Below, piece by piece: positions 22,381-39,589 of a DNA stretch of 64,000 nt (positions are counted from its first letter, which is position 1; each line of letters begins with the position of its first letter). The stretch comes from Dioscorea cayenensis subsp. rotundata (Eukaryota; Streptophyta; Magnoliopsida; Dioscoreales; Dioscoreaceae). The notes under the pieces were generated by a model. That model made no database searches. It worked only from the letters and a program-made list of their open reading frames with translations, and was not told where the DNA came from. The stretch spans positions 1,550,001 to 1,614,000 of the forward strand of contig NC_052483.1 of NCBI RefSeq assembly GCF_009730915.1. The letters are read 5' to 3'. The position numbers and the translations under genes are program-made.

Positions 22381-25300
22381 ATGGCGCAGCCTCTCGTGAA
22401 GAAGGACGATGATCGGGACGACGAAGGTAATCTCCTTAACTCGCTGTATCACGATATCTCGCTTCTTGGATTCATGGTTCCTTTTTTACCTCTTTGGATC
22501 TTTCTTTTTTGTTTTGGGCGTTGTTTGTTGATTAATTGATAATTTTTAGTGTTATTTGATTCAGATTTGTAGTTCTGGTTTCAGATCTGTTGTGTTTAGA
22601 TCCGAAATGGATGTTTTTTTTTTTGGTTTGTTTGATTTTTCGTGTTTTTCACTGGATCTGATTGAGTTTTGGGGGTTTCTTCATTGAAATATGAGATTAT
22701 ATTTGTTGGAGAATTGGAGTTACTGTTCTATTTTCGCACAATGTGGTGAATTGGGTGTCGAGATCTAAGTGAGCATTTCCCGGAAAATTTGAAGCTTGTG
22801 AAGAAATACGATGATCTAATTGTGATTTTTTTTTTATATATAATTTTTTTTTGGATTAATTGCAGTGGAGTACTCTCCTTTTCTGGGAATAGAGAAGGGT
22901 TTAGTTCTTCAGGAAGCTAGGGCTTTCCATGATCCGCAACTAGATGCCAGGAGATGCTCTCAGGTTAGGTTTTTCACTATTTCAATTTATACTCGTTGGC
23001 AATGTCTTGATAGTTGTTTTATCAGCTGATGATTTTGAATTCGTAGGTTATCACGAAACTCTTGTATCTTCTGAACCAAGGAGAGACGTTCACCAAGGTA
23101 TTGCTTTGGCTAATCTACTTGTTTATATTATCATGCTTGCATTAGCAATTGTTTATGTAGCTGTGGTGTGACTGTAGATTGAAGCCACAGAAGTCTTCTT
23201 TGCGGTGACAAAGCTCTTCCAGTCAAAAGATACTGGGTTGAGGAGAATGGTTTATCTGATAATTAAAGAGTTGTCACCCTCCAGTGATGAGGTAGAATTC
23301 ATCATTTTTTCCATTTTCTTAAACACGTGCTGGGTATAGATTTACATCTTCACATTGGTTTGGTTTGGTTTGATTTGTGGAAGGTTATTATTGTCACAAG
23401 CTCATTGATGAAAGATATGAATAGCAAGACCGATATGTATAGAGCAAATGCTATTCGGGTTCTTTGTAGAATCACAGATGGTACATTGCTTACCCAAATA
23501 GAGAGGTACTTGAAGCAAGCTGTTGTTGACAAGAATCCTGTTGTTGCCAGTGCTGCTCTTGTTAGTGGTATCCATTTGCTTCAGGTACTTATTTCTACTG
23601 GATTAAAAAAATATATATATAAAGGATGCACATCAAATTTTATGCTAATTCCTATTCAGCAGACCAACCCGGAGATTGTGAAAAGGTGGAGCAATGAGGT
23701 GCAAGAGGCTGTTCAGTCAAGAGCTGCTCTTGTGCAATTCCATGCCTTGGCTCTTCTTCATCAGGTATGACAAAGCACTTACTATTTTTTTTTCTTTGTT
23801 GTTGGTGAAGCCATTAAAATGTGGGTGTGGCACAATGACTAAATCCTATTTTGAGTCATCATTGAATCTGACATTTGGAATAACTTTGTGTTGAACGCCT
23901 GTGGTTGGTTTTATCTGTCAATATGCTGAGAAGCTTGAAATTTTACTGCTTAAGTTCTGATTTTGACAAGTGTGATTTGCCTTTGACTGCTTCTGTTGAA
24001 TTTTATAGGAATAGTCTAAGTGCATATTTCAAGCTTTGTTTGCAATTATTTAATATTTGACTACTTGATTCTGATATAAATGATGGCTTGCAAATTCAGA
24101 TTCGTCAAAATGACCGACTGGCTGTGAGCAAGCTTGTTACTAGTTTGACAAAAGGAGCTGTTCGTTCACCTTTAGCCCAGTGTCTTTTGATAAGATATAC
24201 TAGCCAGGTATGTTAATCTAACTTGAACAATAGTCGATGATAATTGTAAATAGTGAGCTAATATGTAGGTCATCAGGTAATTCGTGAGACAAGCAATTCG
24301 CAATCTGGGGAACGCCCTTTCTTTGACTTTCTTGAATCTTGCCTGCGACACAAGGCAGAAATGGTTATATTTGAAGCTGCAAGAGCAATCACAGAATTAA
24401 GTGGTGTGACTAATCGGGAATTGACCCCTGCAATTACAGTTTTGCAATTATTTTTAAGTTCATCCAAGCCGGTACTTCGATTTGCAGCTGTTCGAACTCT
24501 AAATAAGGTTGATTATCTTTTTATTACCTTGATTTTATATTTCTGATGAAATGCAAATTTTAAGCACAGGAAATTATCATACTATATACATAATCAAAAT
24601 TGATAAGATCACAGATGTATTGTTAGCAAATGCAAGCACACACTTATTGCAACCTTTGGAAGGCTGTGCTCTTAATTAAACATTTGCTTTTGTATAATAT
24701 GATGGTATTCTAATTGTTAAATATGCTTCTATAGTAGCTAGTAAATATTCAAAGGTGTGCATATTGATTTCTACATATTTTTTTAATGCTTCAAAGATGA
24801 TCCTTAATCAAAACATGAACATGACTTTTATCTCTTTTCTGGTAATTCACTTGCACTATTTTTAACTTCTGTTTGTATTTTGTTAGCTTTTACCAAAAGA
24901 TGGATTGAATAAATCTTTATTAGATCTTATCTTTTGTTCTATGATTTTTAACAGGTGGCTATGACACATCCTTTGGCAGTTACAAATTGCAACATTGATA
25001 TGGAGAGTCTAATTTCCGATCAGAACAGGAGTATTGCAACTCTTGCTATCACTACACTTCTCAAAACTGGCAATGAATCCAGTATAGATCGTTTGATGAA
25101 ACAGATCACGAATTTTATGTCAGACATTGCTGATGAGTTCAAGATTGTTGTTGTGGAAGCAATTCGATCTCTGTGCTTAAAATTCCCTCTCAAGTATCGC
25201 TCATTGTATGTGCAATCATGGCAAACCTTATTTTGTGAATTTACAATATATCTTTCTGATGAGGTTTAATCTACTCTACTGCTTGTCAGGATGAATTTCT

Positions 25301-28300
25301 TAAGCAACATTCTTAGGGAAGAAGGCGGGTTTGAGTATAAAAAAGCAATTGTTGATTCAATAGTGATTCTTGTCCGAGATATACCTGATGCAAAGGAAAG
25401 TGGTCTGATTCATCTTTGTGAATTTATTGAGGATTGTGAATTCACATATCTTTCTACTCAGGTAATTTTTTTGCTTAAGCAATTGTTACAGTTGATTTCC
25501 TGAAACTTATTGGTGCCTTAGATTTCCTGAGATTGAGGATTGTGAATTTATTGGTGCCTTAGATTGCAACAGTTTCTGCCCTAGTTACAGTTGATTTCCT
25601 GAAACTTGTTAAACAGGAACATAACATATCATGATTATAGATATGAGAAAGCAAAGATAAAGAACTGATCTGTGACATGCAGCGTATCCAGTCTGTTTTC
25701 TTTCACTTCTCTGATCAGTTCATATTCTTCGTTAAGTAGAAGCATGATTGCTGGAGAGTGATACATTAGGAATCTACTTGGATACATTCCAAAAACTAGG
25801 ACAATGAACTTGGATGCATAATGCATGAGCATCTCAAATTCGTTATTCATTGTTTGGTTGTAGAAGAGCAGCTCATGACCTAGTCCTGTGTGGGGGCTTT
25901 CAGAGTATTCCTTCAAATGATTTCATATTGTAATGTTTTTCTAATGTTGAGATTATCAGTTAGTTGATTAAACAACTCTTTTTTCCACTGTTTTTTTAGA
26001 TACTTCACTTTCTGGGAAATGAGGGTCCAAAGACGTCTGATCCAACTAAATACATACGTTACATATATAATCGTGTTATTCTTGAGAATGCTACTGTTCG
26101 AGCTGCTGCAGTGAGTACACTGGCAAAGTTTGGTGCGCTAGTTGAGTCATTGAAGGTATTATGATTACATTTTTCATAAAGTTAAGATTTTTAAAGTGTT
26201 GTTTTTCTTTTCATGCTGAAACTTACTGGGATATCTTTTGTAGCCTCGAATATTTGTCCTTTTGAGAAGATGCCTTTTTGATATTGATGATGAGGTAAGC
26301 TTCTGTTTTAACTTTATGGATCATTTCATTTCTTCTTCAAGATTGTGATACATTTTCTAAGATCTCCACAAAATGGTGTTATATCCTATATCATCCTGTG
26401 CTCCTTCCACTAACAGGATACCAATACATTGGACATTGTAGATATCTTAACAGGTTCAACTCATAGTTTACTTAATAGTATGGAGTCAGAAACAAAAAAT
26501 GCAAGTATCCTTTTGATAGATTTGCTTAATGGTTTGCTGACTTAAAAGGGATTCTAGTCTTGTGCATAATTAAAGATAAGATAAATTTACTTGAAGCTGT
26601 AGTTGCTTGATGACTTCCTAATTACGGCATGGCTTTTAGAGTTTATTGATAAGAAGCTTTGCATTCTTATCTTCTATGTGCTAACTTAGGTTCGTGATCG
26701 GGCAACACTCTATCTCAATACACTTGGAGGTGATGACTCTGTAGGTGAAACTGACAATGATGTGAAAGAGTTCCTTTTTGGTTCTCTGGATGTGCCGTTG
26801 TCCAACTTGGAAATGAGTTTGCAGAATTATGTATGTGCCTAACTCTTTCAGTGGAATTGAATTTGCATGTTGAAAACTACATGCCATTGTAATACTCAAT
26901 GATCCACACCAATTCTTCATCTGATATGTATTTGAGAATGCAGGTGCCCTCTGAAGAACCTTTTGACATTTCTTCTGTACCAAAGGAGGTCAAATCACAA
27001 CCTCTTACTGAGAAAAAGGCTCCTGGTAAAGTGCCAACTGGTTTGGGGCCTCCTACCAGCAACCCTACATCAACTGTTGATGGATATGAAAAGCTGCTTT
27101 CATCCATTCCTGAATTTTCCAGCTTTGGAACACTCTTCAAGGTTATTAACTCTTATATTTTTGTCTCTCAAATAGTTGATGGCCTTATAATCTGATAAAA
27201 CTGTGTGTTTTATGGTTTCATTTATTTATTTATTTATTGTTGAGCAGTCTTCTGCTCCTGTGGAGTTGACAGAGGCTGAAACAGAATATGCAGTTAATGT
27301 TGTGAAGCACATTTTTGATGAGCATGTTGTGTTCCAGTACAACTGTACAAATACCATTCCTGAACAACTCTTGGAAAATGTAAGTGCCGCCAGAATAAGG
27401 ATTACTTCGTTCCCCTTGTAAATCAACTCACATATTATGAATTTTACTTTACTGCACCAGGTCATTGTTTTTGTGGATGCTTCTGACGCTGAGGAATTTT
27501 CTGAAGTGGCATCAAAGCCACTAAGATCCTTGCCCTATGACTCACCTGGGCAAACTTTTGTAGCCTTTGAAAAGCCAGCTGGAGTTCCTGCTGTGGGGAA
27601 ATTCTCCAACCTGTTGAAGTTCATTGTTAAGGAGGTAAGCTCCTGCCATTTTGTCATTGAGAAATTCGGTTTTAAGTGTGGGCTCTCTTTTTAATTGTAT
27701 AAATAATTGGAACCACTATCAGAAAGGTTTATTTTGATGCTCCTTTTTTTTCTCTCCTCATTTTATGTGTTTGCACCATTAAACAAATTTGATAATTATT
27801 TAAGTCGATGTATATTGACCATGACGTTGTGTTTTCTTATTTTTTATTTTTCTGATGGTTGAGTAGATCAACATTAGCATGTGGAATATTGATAATTTAT
27901 ATGTCATTCTTCAGGTAGATCCCACCACTGGAGAAACAGAGGATGAAGGTGTTGAAGATGAATACCAACTAGAAGATCTTGAGATTGTTGCGGCAGACTA
28001 TATGCTGAAGCTTGGTGTCTCCAACTTCAGAAATGCCTGGGAAAGTATGGACCCGGATTCTGAGCGTGTTGATGAGTATGGACTTGGCGCGCGAGAGAGC
28101 CTGGCAGAAGCTGTGAGTGCTGTCATCACCCTTCTCGGAATGCAGCCTTGTGAGGTTAGTGACGTTAGTCGCATTCTATACCCGATTACCCGTATTTACC
28201 TCAACTGTCATAAATTTTAGTTTAGCCCAAACCAGCCTAAACCAACTGTTTGTTTATCTTGGTTTACCAAATGTTTGTAGTTTTCATAACTCACCGTTTT

Positions 28301-28753
28301 TGCCTTGCAACTTTTCATACATTAGTGATGGCTAATTCAAAACCTCTGGATGTAGTTCTTCCTCAAATTTGCTGATTGACTTCACAGAAATCATGCCAAT
28401 TGCTTCATTGAATAATCAACCTAGAACTCACCATCTTTTTGCCCAATCTTGTCATTTAGTTTTCATGTTTAAATTGGTTACCTACCATTCTTTCAAATCT
28501 AAATAACCATAAGCCTGTACAGTTTGTCTGACACTTAAAATTTGGTTTTGCTTATCAGGGAACTGATGTTGTTCCGAACAATTCAAGGTCACATACTAGT
28601 CTCCTCTCTGGTATTTTCATTGGCAATGTCAAGGTGCTAGTCAGGTTATCATTCGGGATCGATGGCCCCAAACAAGTCGCAATGAAGCTCGCGGTCAGGT
28701 CAGACGATCCAGCAATCAGTGATGCTATTCATGAGATTGTCGCCAATGGCTAA
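22381..28753 (+). CDS. COPG: Coatomer subunit gamma (COPI gamma-COP)
   Basis: Eighteen exons: 22381-22426, 22866-22963, 23047-23097, 23178-23291, 23384-23584, 23660-23764, 24100-24207, 24277-24507, 24955-25205, 25290-25461, 26000-26155, 26244-26294, 26690-26830, 26944-27141, 27248-27379, 27461-27634, 27915-28154 and 28559-28753. Together they give an unbroken 887 aa (Arabidopsis COPG, At4g34450, is 886). The N-terminal two thirds is the adaptin/HEAT solenoid ([18 protein letters not shown], then [20 protein letters not shown]). A linker ([13 protein letters not shown]) leads to the gamma-COP appendage with its Ig-like and platform lobes (from [19 protein letters not shown]). Known: it is part of the COPI coat that shapes Golgi-to-ER and intra-Golgi vesicles and binds dilysine cargo. 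Start ATG 22381 yields the family N-terminus. It is the only multi-exon gene here with no frame problem. It ends 233 bp from the convergent PPR gene. Confidence 0.97.
25485..25620. repeat. Scrambled local duplications in COPG intron 10
   Basis: TTACAGTTGATTTCCTGAAA occurs at about 25486 and 25585, and ATTGGTGCCTTAGATT occurs twice between them. GATTGAGGATTGTGAAT here also echoes exon 10 (TTGAGGATTGTGAATT at about 25428). This suggests replication slippage or template switching rather than a transposon. Confidence 0.6.
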
Positions 28754-28986
28754 CCATATACAGCACCTCTTTTTCCAATTTTTGTACAAGGAAATTCAGG
28801 TGACTGAAACCTCATACATGTTGTCTTTGGAGCACAGATATATCATCATGTGTTTATGTTTATCACTCTTCCGAACAAATTTCATTATCAGGATAAAATA
28901 CTGTATTCTTGTGCAACCAAGATTGCTTGCTTCACAATCTGATCCTATTTAGATGCTTGTGCCTTTCTTGCAATCTCAGAAGTTCT

Positions 28987-30414
28987 CTAGCAAACCTCTG
29001 GTTTCCCAGTCATCAACAAACCATTCAAAACTTTATTAAACATGAACCTCCTCGGCAAAAACCCTCTTTCAACCATCTCCACCACCATCTTCCCCGCCAC
29101 GACAACATCCTCCGGCCGCTTCCTCTTAAACATCCCACTGATAATCACATTATACGTATCAAGGTTCGGCAAACACCGGCCTTTCCTCTTCATCCTCTCA
29201 AACACCTCCAATCCCTTCTCCATCTCCCCATCCTCCATCAAATATCGAACAACAATGTTATAACTCTGCACATTCGTTCGCCGATCATCCTCCTCCTCGA
29301 CCCGATTCAAGAACTCCATTGCCCGCGCCGTCTCACCGGCATGGCACAACCCTCTGATCACCAAGTTATAAGTGATCGAATTCGGCACATAACCCTTTGC
29401 AAGCATTCCATCAAACACTTTCAATGCATCTTCAACTTTGCCTTTCTTGCAAATCACTTGAACTAAAGCATTATAAGTAGCTACCGAAGGCAAGCACCCC
29501 TCACCGAGCATTTCGTCGAACACCTTCCGGGCTTTATCGATATCTCCGGCGATGCCAAGCCCGTGCACCACGGTGGTGTGCGAGACGACATCCGGCCGGC
29601 AATTCCTCCGCCTTTTCATCTCAATGAAGAAGTTCCAGCCGTGCTTGATCTGCCCCGATCGGAAGAAACCCTTGAGGATGATGTTGTAGCTGTTGATCGT
29701 GGGTTGGATGCCGGAATCGATCATCTCTTTTAGGGTTTCTAAAGCTTTGGAGGTGTTTTTCATGCGGCACCAGCCATCGGCGAGGATATTGTAGGTGATG
29801 ACGTCGGGGTGGAAGTGGGATCTTAGGGATTTAACGAGGGAGGAGGCTTTGGCGACGCGGCGAGACTTGCAGAGGGCGTCAAGGAGGGAGTTGAAGGCGG
29901 GGAGGGATTGGGAGCAGCCATGGCGATGGCGCATGGAGAGGAAGAGGCGGATGGCGCGATCGGGCTTGCCGTGAGCGGCGTAGCGCTCGAAGAGGCAGGA
30001 GAAGGCGCGGGGTGAGGGAGGGCGGAGGGAGATGAGACGGTGGAGAGTACTGTGGTCATGGAGGCGGGCGGCGAGGTCGGTGGCGAGGGTGAGGGTGGAA
30101 GAGGGAGGAGGGTGGGGGGAAAGGAGGAGAAGGGCGTTGAAGAAGAGGAGAGCTCGGGGGGCGTGGTTCCAGAGGAGCTTGAGGACGAGATCGGGGATGG
30201 AGGAAGGGGAGGAGGAGGGGAGGTGAGAGGATAGGGATTTGGCTAGGGTTTGTGGATCGTTGGAAGGGTGGGAGAGGACGAGGTCGGAGATGGTGGTGGC
30301 GAGAGAGGAGAGTCCGGCGAGCGGCGGTGACGGTGGGTTGGGAGTGTGGATGGCGCGGTGGAGAAGATGGAGTTTGGGGGAAACGAGATGAGGGTTTTGG
30401 GAAACGGGACGCAT
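28987..30414 (-). CDS. OTP43: PPR protein, OTP43-like (mitochondrial RNA processing)
   Basis: A single-exon frame of 475 aa. The N-terminus is Arg/Ser/Pro-rich with few acids (MRPVSQNPHLVSPKLHL), as expected of an organelle presequence. It is followed by about ten P-type PPR repeats from about residue 130, such as LPAFNSLLDALCKSRRVAKA, GEGCLPSVATYNALVQ and CLPNLDTYNVIISGMF. The wording of successive repeats follows Arabidopsis OTP43 (At1g74900), for example TTVVHGLGIAGDIDKARKVF. Known: OTP43 is needed for trans-splicing of nad1 intron 1 and hence for complex I. Sharing that target is inference. GC is very high in the 5' third (29820-30400) and falls toward the stop. The gene is convergent with COPG, and transcripts probably overlap in the 233-bp gap. 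Confidence 0.82.
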   Translation of the reverse strand: MRPVSQNPHLVSPKLHLLHRAIHTPNPPSPPLAGLSSLATTISDLVLSHPSNDPQTLAKSLSSHLPSSSPSSIPDLVLKLLWNHAPRALLFFNALLLLSPHPPPSSTLTLATDLAARLHDHSTLHRLISLRPPSPRAFSCLFERYAAHGKPDRAIRLFLSMRHRHGCSQSLPAFNSLLDALCKSRRVAKASSLVKSLRSHFHPDVITYNILADGWCRMKNTSKALETLKEMIDSGIQPTINSYNIILKGFFRSGQIKHGWNFFIEMKRRRNCRPDVVSHTTVVHGLGIAGDIDKARKVFDEMLGEGCLPSVATYNALVQVICKKGKVEDALKVFDGMLAKGYVPNSITYNLVIRGLCHAGETARAMEFLNRVEEEDDRRTNVQSYNIVVRYLMEDGEMEKGLEVFERMKRKGRCLPNLDTYNVIISGMFKRKRPEDVVVAGKMVVEMVERGFLPRRFMFNKVLNGLLMTGKPEVC

Positions 30415-30598
30415 GGTTTTTGGGTACGTTTTTCAGATGTTTAACAAACGAAACACGTTTTGAATATTTTCCATATATATATATATATATAATATGTGTA
30501 TTAAAAAAGATTATTAAAAAAAAAAGTAATTTTGAATTTCGTAAATATTAATCCATTTAATTTGATTTATTTAAAATTTTACTCTAAATTGAATGAAT

Positions 30599-30918
30599 GG
30601 TTTAAATATTAAATTTGTCCCTCTATTTTTTGGTTTCCGACTTTTTAATCTCTTTAATATAAAATATGCTCTTTTGGTCTTTATATTTGTACATTTTCGT
30701 CATTTAGTTGTAAAATCCGCCCTTTTTAGTCCTCGTATTTACACATTTTCATCTTTTTTTGGTCCCTCTAATTCATCACATGAAAAGACCAAAAGGGCAG
30801 ATTCATTAATTAGAGGGATCAAAAAGATAAAAGTGTAAAAATACAAAGCAGATTTTATATTAAAGGGACTAAAAAGACGGAAAACACAAAATAGAGATAC
30901 CATTTTGATATTTTATTT
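30599..30918. mobile_element. Foldback MITE with long inverted repeats
   Basis: The left arm (GTCCCTCTATTTTTTGG, then AATCTCTTTAATATAAAAT) is the inverse of the right arm (ATTTTATATTAAAGGGACT, then AAATAGAGATACC), giving arms of about 70 bp. The interior also folds, with GACCAAAAGGGC facing the inverse sequence near 30715-30770. The GTCCCTCTATTTT edge resembles the element at 8403-8656, so both may belong to one superfamily. Exact ends and target duplication are unclear. Confidence 0.7.
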
Positions 30919-31394
30919 ATAAAAGTTTCATAAAAAAAATTTTACAGTTGAAAAAAAAGGGTAACTAAAGAGTTTTGAGGTGTTTTTTGTTTGGAATTAT
31001 TATTATTATTATTATTATTATTATTGAATCCGGATTTTCTAATTATATTATTATATTGGAAATTTTGATGGACTTGATTTTGTGGTAACTATCAGGTAAC
31101 CAAGACATAGCTCATTCTTAACCATGAGTTTATAAATTTTATTTTTTTATTATATAATACTCCTATATGGATAGGTTGATAATTACCTTAAAAGATCCAT
31201 GCCTTTTACTCTATAAATTATTAAATCAAGGCAATTTAAAGGGTGAGGTCGAGCCACATCTCAGTTTTATAATAACTATCACAGAACTGATTCTGTGAGA
31301 TCATCTCTCTCTCCATTGGAGGAACCATTGTTTTTTATTTTCAGATTACATGATAATAGGAGATTATTCAAATCATAAATGTAACTATTATCAT

Positions 31395-31490
31395 TGTTTT
31401 TTTTTTTAAGTTATTCAAATTATCGATGCACTTTCATATTTGTTTATCTTTTTGACATATTTTGAATGTTATTCATTAAAAAAAAACTAC
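31395..31490 (+). repeat. GATGCA/poly-A short repeat (copy 4)
   Basis: CAAATTATCGATGCACTTTC, then TTTATCTTTTTGACATATTT, ending in poly-A. It aligns well with the piece at 17385-17490. Confidence 0.4.
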
Positions 31491-31854
31491 CAAAATAGTA
31501 AATTAAATTTTAATTAATTTTATAATTATAAGCTTGTTAATTTAAAAAGCCAATTATCTTATATATTAGGAAAAAAATCTTTTAATTAATTACATTTTGA
31601 TATTTATTGTCACATTGAAAAAAGAGTTGTTTGTAAATTCTAAAGCAAAGTCTTCAAGGGGTACATTTACTTCTATGCAAAATAGTGTACGTATTGAAAA
31701 GCCAATTTTTATGCATACATGGAAAAAAATCACTTAATTAATAATCACAATAAAGAAATATATATATATATATATATATTTTTTTTTGGAGGGATTAGTT
31801 TGCAAAATATCATTTAAAACTAGTAAATCAGAACGCGGCCCGAGGCCTCTTAAA

Positions 31855-32041
31855 GGCCCATAACCCATCAGACAACGTTGATTTGAATCTCAAATTCTCA
31901 CTTTACGAAAATACCCTTAGGGAAGGTTGACGGTCAGGTGACTAAGTCCCAACTTACGAGGCGATGGTATTTCCGTTAATAAATTGAAAAGCTAAGACCA
32001 TTTTCGTCATTTTACGTCACTGTTTTCCCGCCCAAACCCTA
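31855..32041. promoter_or_regulatory. DDM1 promoter: site II, E2F site and telo-box
   Basis: GGCCCAT at 31855-31861 is a site II element (TGGGCC on the other strand). TTTCCCGCC at 32024-32032 is a canonical E2F site, and AAACCCTA at 32034-32041 is a telo-box one base away. The set lies 250-430 bp upstream of the DDM1 start and is typical of genes expressed in dividing cells. S-phase control of this copy is inference. Confidence 0.6.
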
Positions 32042-32291
32042 GCTGACCCCTCTGTTAACAGCTCTGCTTGGCCATTAACGTCGGTCCCTTTTCCCCCTTT
32101 TTCTCGCTTCTTTGTCTTCGATTGGGTATGAGTTTCGAGTTTTTCTTCGATTTTTTGGTTTTAATCTGTGTTTTTATCTTTTATTTGGTATCAATTTTGG
32201 TTTGCATTTGCCAATTGCGTTGATTTGGTATGTTTTTCATATGTGTTTTGTGATTAATTGGAACGAAATCGGATGGATTTAGGGTTTTGGA

Positions 32292-37357
<5,066 letters not shown>

Positions 37358-39224
37358 ATTTTAGGCTCGTCGTCTGACATATTTTTTGCTGAACCATCCA
37401 ATGTGAGCAGATGCAATTCCATGGACATTTTGTGTTCCTAACATACTGAAAATCATTCCATGGTTGGAAGTTTACAAAGTTTTGTATAATGTAAACTGAG
37501 AAAAACTGGTTGTGCATCTCTGCTTTTACAGGTTGTTGGTTCATTTTATTGGTTGTATGTATGCACATGAGTCATCATCTAAGAAAGCCTTTTGTTTTCT
37601 TTAATTTTGATTTTTGATTTTTGCTTATATTTGTTAGGAATTAATTGTGTTTGAAGTCAATGTTTCAGCATTTGTGCCATATAACAACATGTGGTTTTTA
37701 TTGGCCACCATTTTGGCAAATTACTTGCCACACAGCTCACACCACATTGAGAAATTGTTAATAATTATGCATTTTAATTTCATTTGAAATTTAAAGTTAT
37801 TAGATTGCTTAATATGGTTTCATTGTTTGTTTCTTGCCAAATAAAACATTTCCACAAACAAATATGTTCTTTTTTAAGTGCATGTTAGAGATTCAAGCAA
37901 ATTTTTATTTACTTAATTGTAGCATGTAATTAAGCATAAATATATCAACCAAGATTAAAATTTAAATGGTTCATTATTAATAATCTCATATTATCATTAA
38001 TCTTATTAGTTCTACAATTTTAATGGCAATGGTAATTTTTTTCAGATAATCGCCAAACAAATGAATCCAATGATCATGTAATGGATTTAATAAAAGAGTT
38101 AAATAATGGAAATACAAAACAAGTTTTATCTTAATCACAAAACTATATGGCCACTTTTGTCATTTTGTGACACACATCAATTAACATTAACATTAAAATT
38201 AAAATTAAAATAATTCATTAAATGAATATACTCTTAAAGCTTTTGATAGTGAGAGATGAAGAGATTATATTATTAAATAATCCGGAAAACTTAGATGACA
38301 GTCCTTCCATTCAAAATTCATACTCTTAAATTAAAACAATCCTTAAATAGTTAATTACAAACTTGTATATATTATATATATAAAAATAAAAATAAAAATA
38401 TAATAAATAGTATATTGCACACTTTTGACCCAATTCTTTCAAGCATTACGCAAACATTTATGACATATGCCACATCAACTGATACTTGGCATGCTTTCTT
38501 AATTTGTAATTTAAATCAATTTAAATTATTACATAATTCAGTGACGTACACACACATCTTTTTAATAAATAAAATCAAATAAATACATCAACATATTCTT
38601 CAAAAAACTTTCCTTTCACACTGTACCCTTCAAAATTTTCATTATTTTAAGTAAAAATTATTTTTAAAAAACTAACAAATAGTTTACCAAAACAAAAATA
38701 CACTAAAACAACATCACTTCATTTCCCTTCATTTTTATCTGTATTTTTTTTAAAAAAGTAAAATCAACAAGCGATAAAACAAAAAATAAACGGGTATAAA
38801 AATACATCAATAGCATGATTGACTTCCTGAGAATAACTTCTATTATGCAACTTTGAAGAGGAGAATGAGAATTAATCCTCACACATAACTCCCTGTAAGA
38901 GATTCTGAACATGAATTGTAATATGAAACCTTTTAATCACAAACATCGGTAGTTATCATCAAGTTAGTCCCTGGTTCCTATTTCTCCACATTTTAACCAA
39001 AAAAAACATACATTTCAATCTATTAAAAAAATTTTGAATAAAAAAAAGCTACCTAAAAATAATAATAACAATAAAATATGATGCCTGTAACACCTGCAGT
39101 GCTTTTTGAGCGCATATCTAAACATATACATATCAACAACAACAACAACAAGAGAAAAATAGAAACAAGTGAAGTAACTTGAGAAAGAGTGAAGACAAAA
39201 AAGCTCTCAAAGTTTATCAAAACA

Positions 39225-39278
39225 CAGAGAGAAAGAGAGAGAGAGATAAAAAGATAAAGAGAGAGAGAAAGAGAGGAC
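39225..39278. repeat. GA-rich tract upstream of PDCB
   Basis: A run of GAGAGA and GAAAGAGA units about 460 bp before the PDCB start codon. GA tracts bind plant BPC/GAGA factors, so it may be regulatory or a plain microsatellite. Confidence 0.6.
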
Positions 39279-39589
39279 AAGCAATACAGCTATGTAATGT
39301 CAATCTGACAGCAAATCATCAATGTTTTGAAATGAAGAAAAATAACAAATAAAAAATAAAAATAAAAAAAAAATTAAAAAAAGAGATGGTCACCACCTTA
39401 GGATGGATAAAGGAGCTTTCTTTGATGTTCTCCTTCTCCTCCAAAGCCTTAACCACACACTAAACCAGAGCAGTACCTTGTGAGTTAAAACTCTAGCTAC
39501 ATAAACTCTACACTTGAGTTTAAGACCGTTCATAGACAAGGCTGCAACACAGAGGCAAAGGGCAGCTCATTTCCCAAGGACATACACAG

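Larger units (their letters stand above)
30415..32291. other. OTP43/DDM1 divergent intergenic region
   Basis: No gene. It holds the OTP43 promoter at its left end, a foldback MITE at 30599-30918, a (TTA)n microsatellite at about 30998-31025, a GATGCA-type repeat at 31395-31490, (AT)n at about 31757-31780 and, from 31830 on, the DDM1 promoter and leader. Confidence 0.65.

Noticed and set aside
28909-29466. 185-residue plus-strand frame rich in His/Pro/Leu
   Set aside because: Antisense of the PPR gene 3' half; no domain and composition typical of a reverse reading.
30032-30551. Gly/Arg/Glu-rich plus-strand frames
   Set aside because: Antisense to the GC-rich 5' end of the OTP43-like gene; low complexity and no homology.
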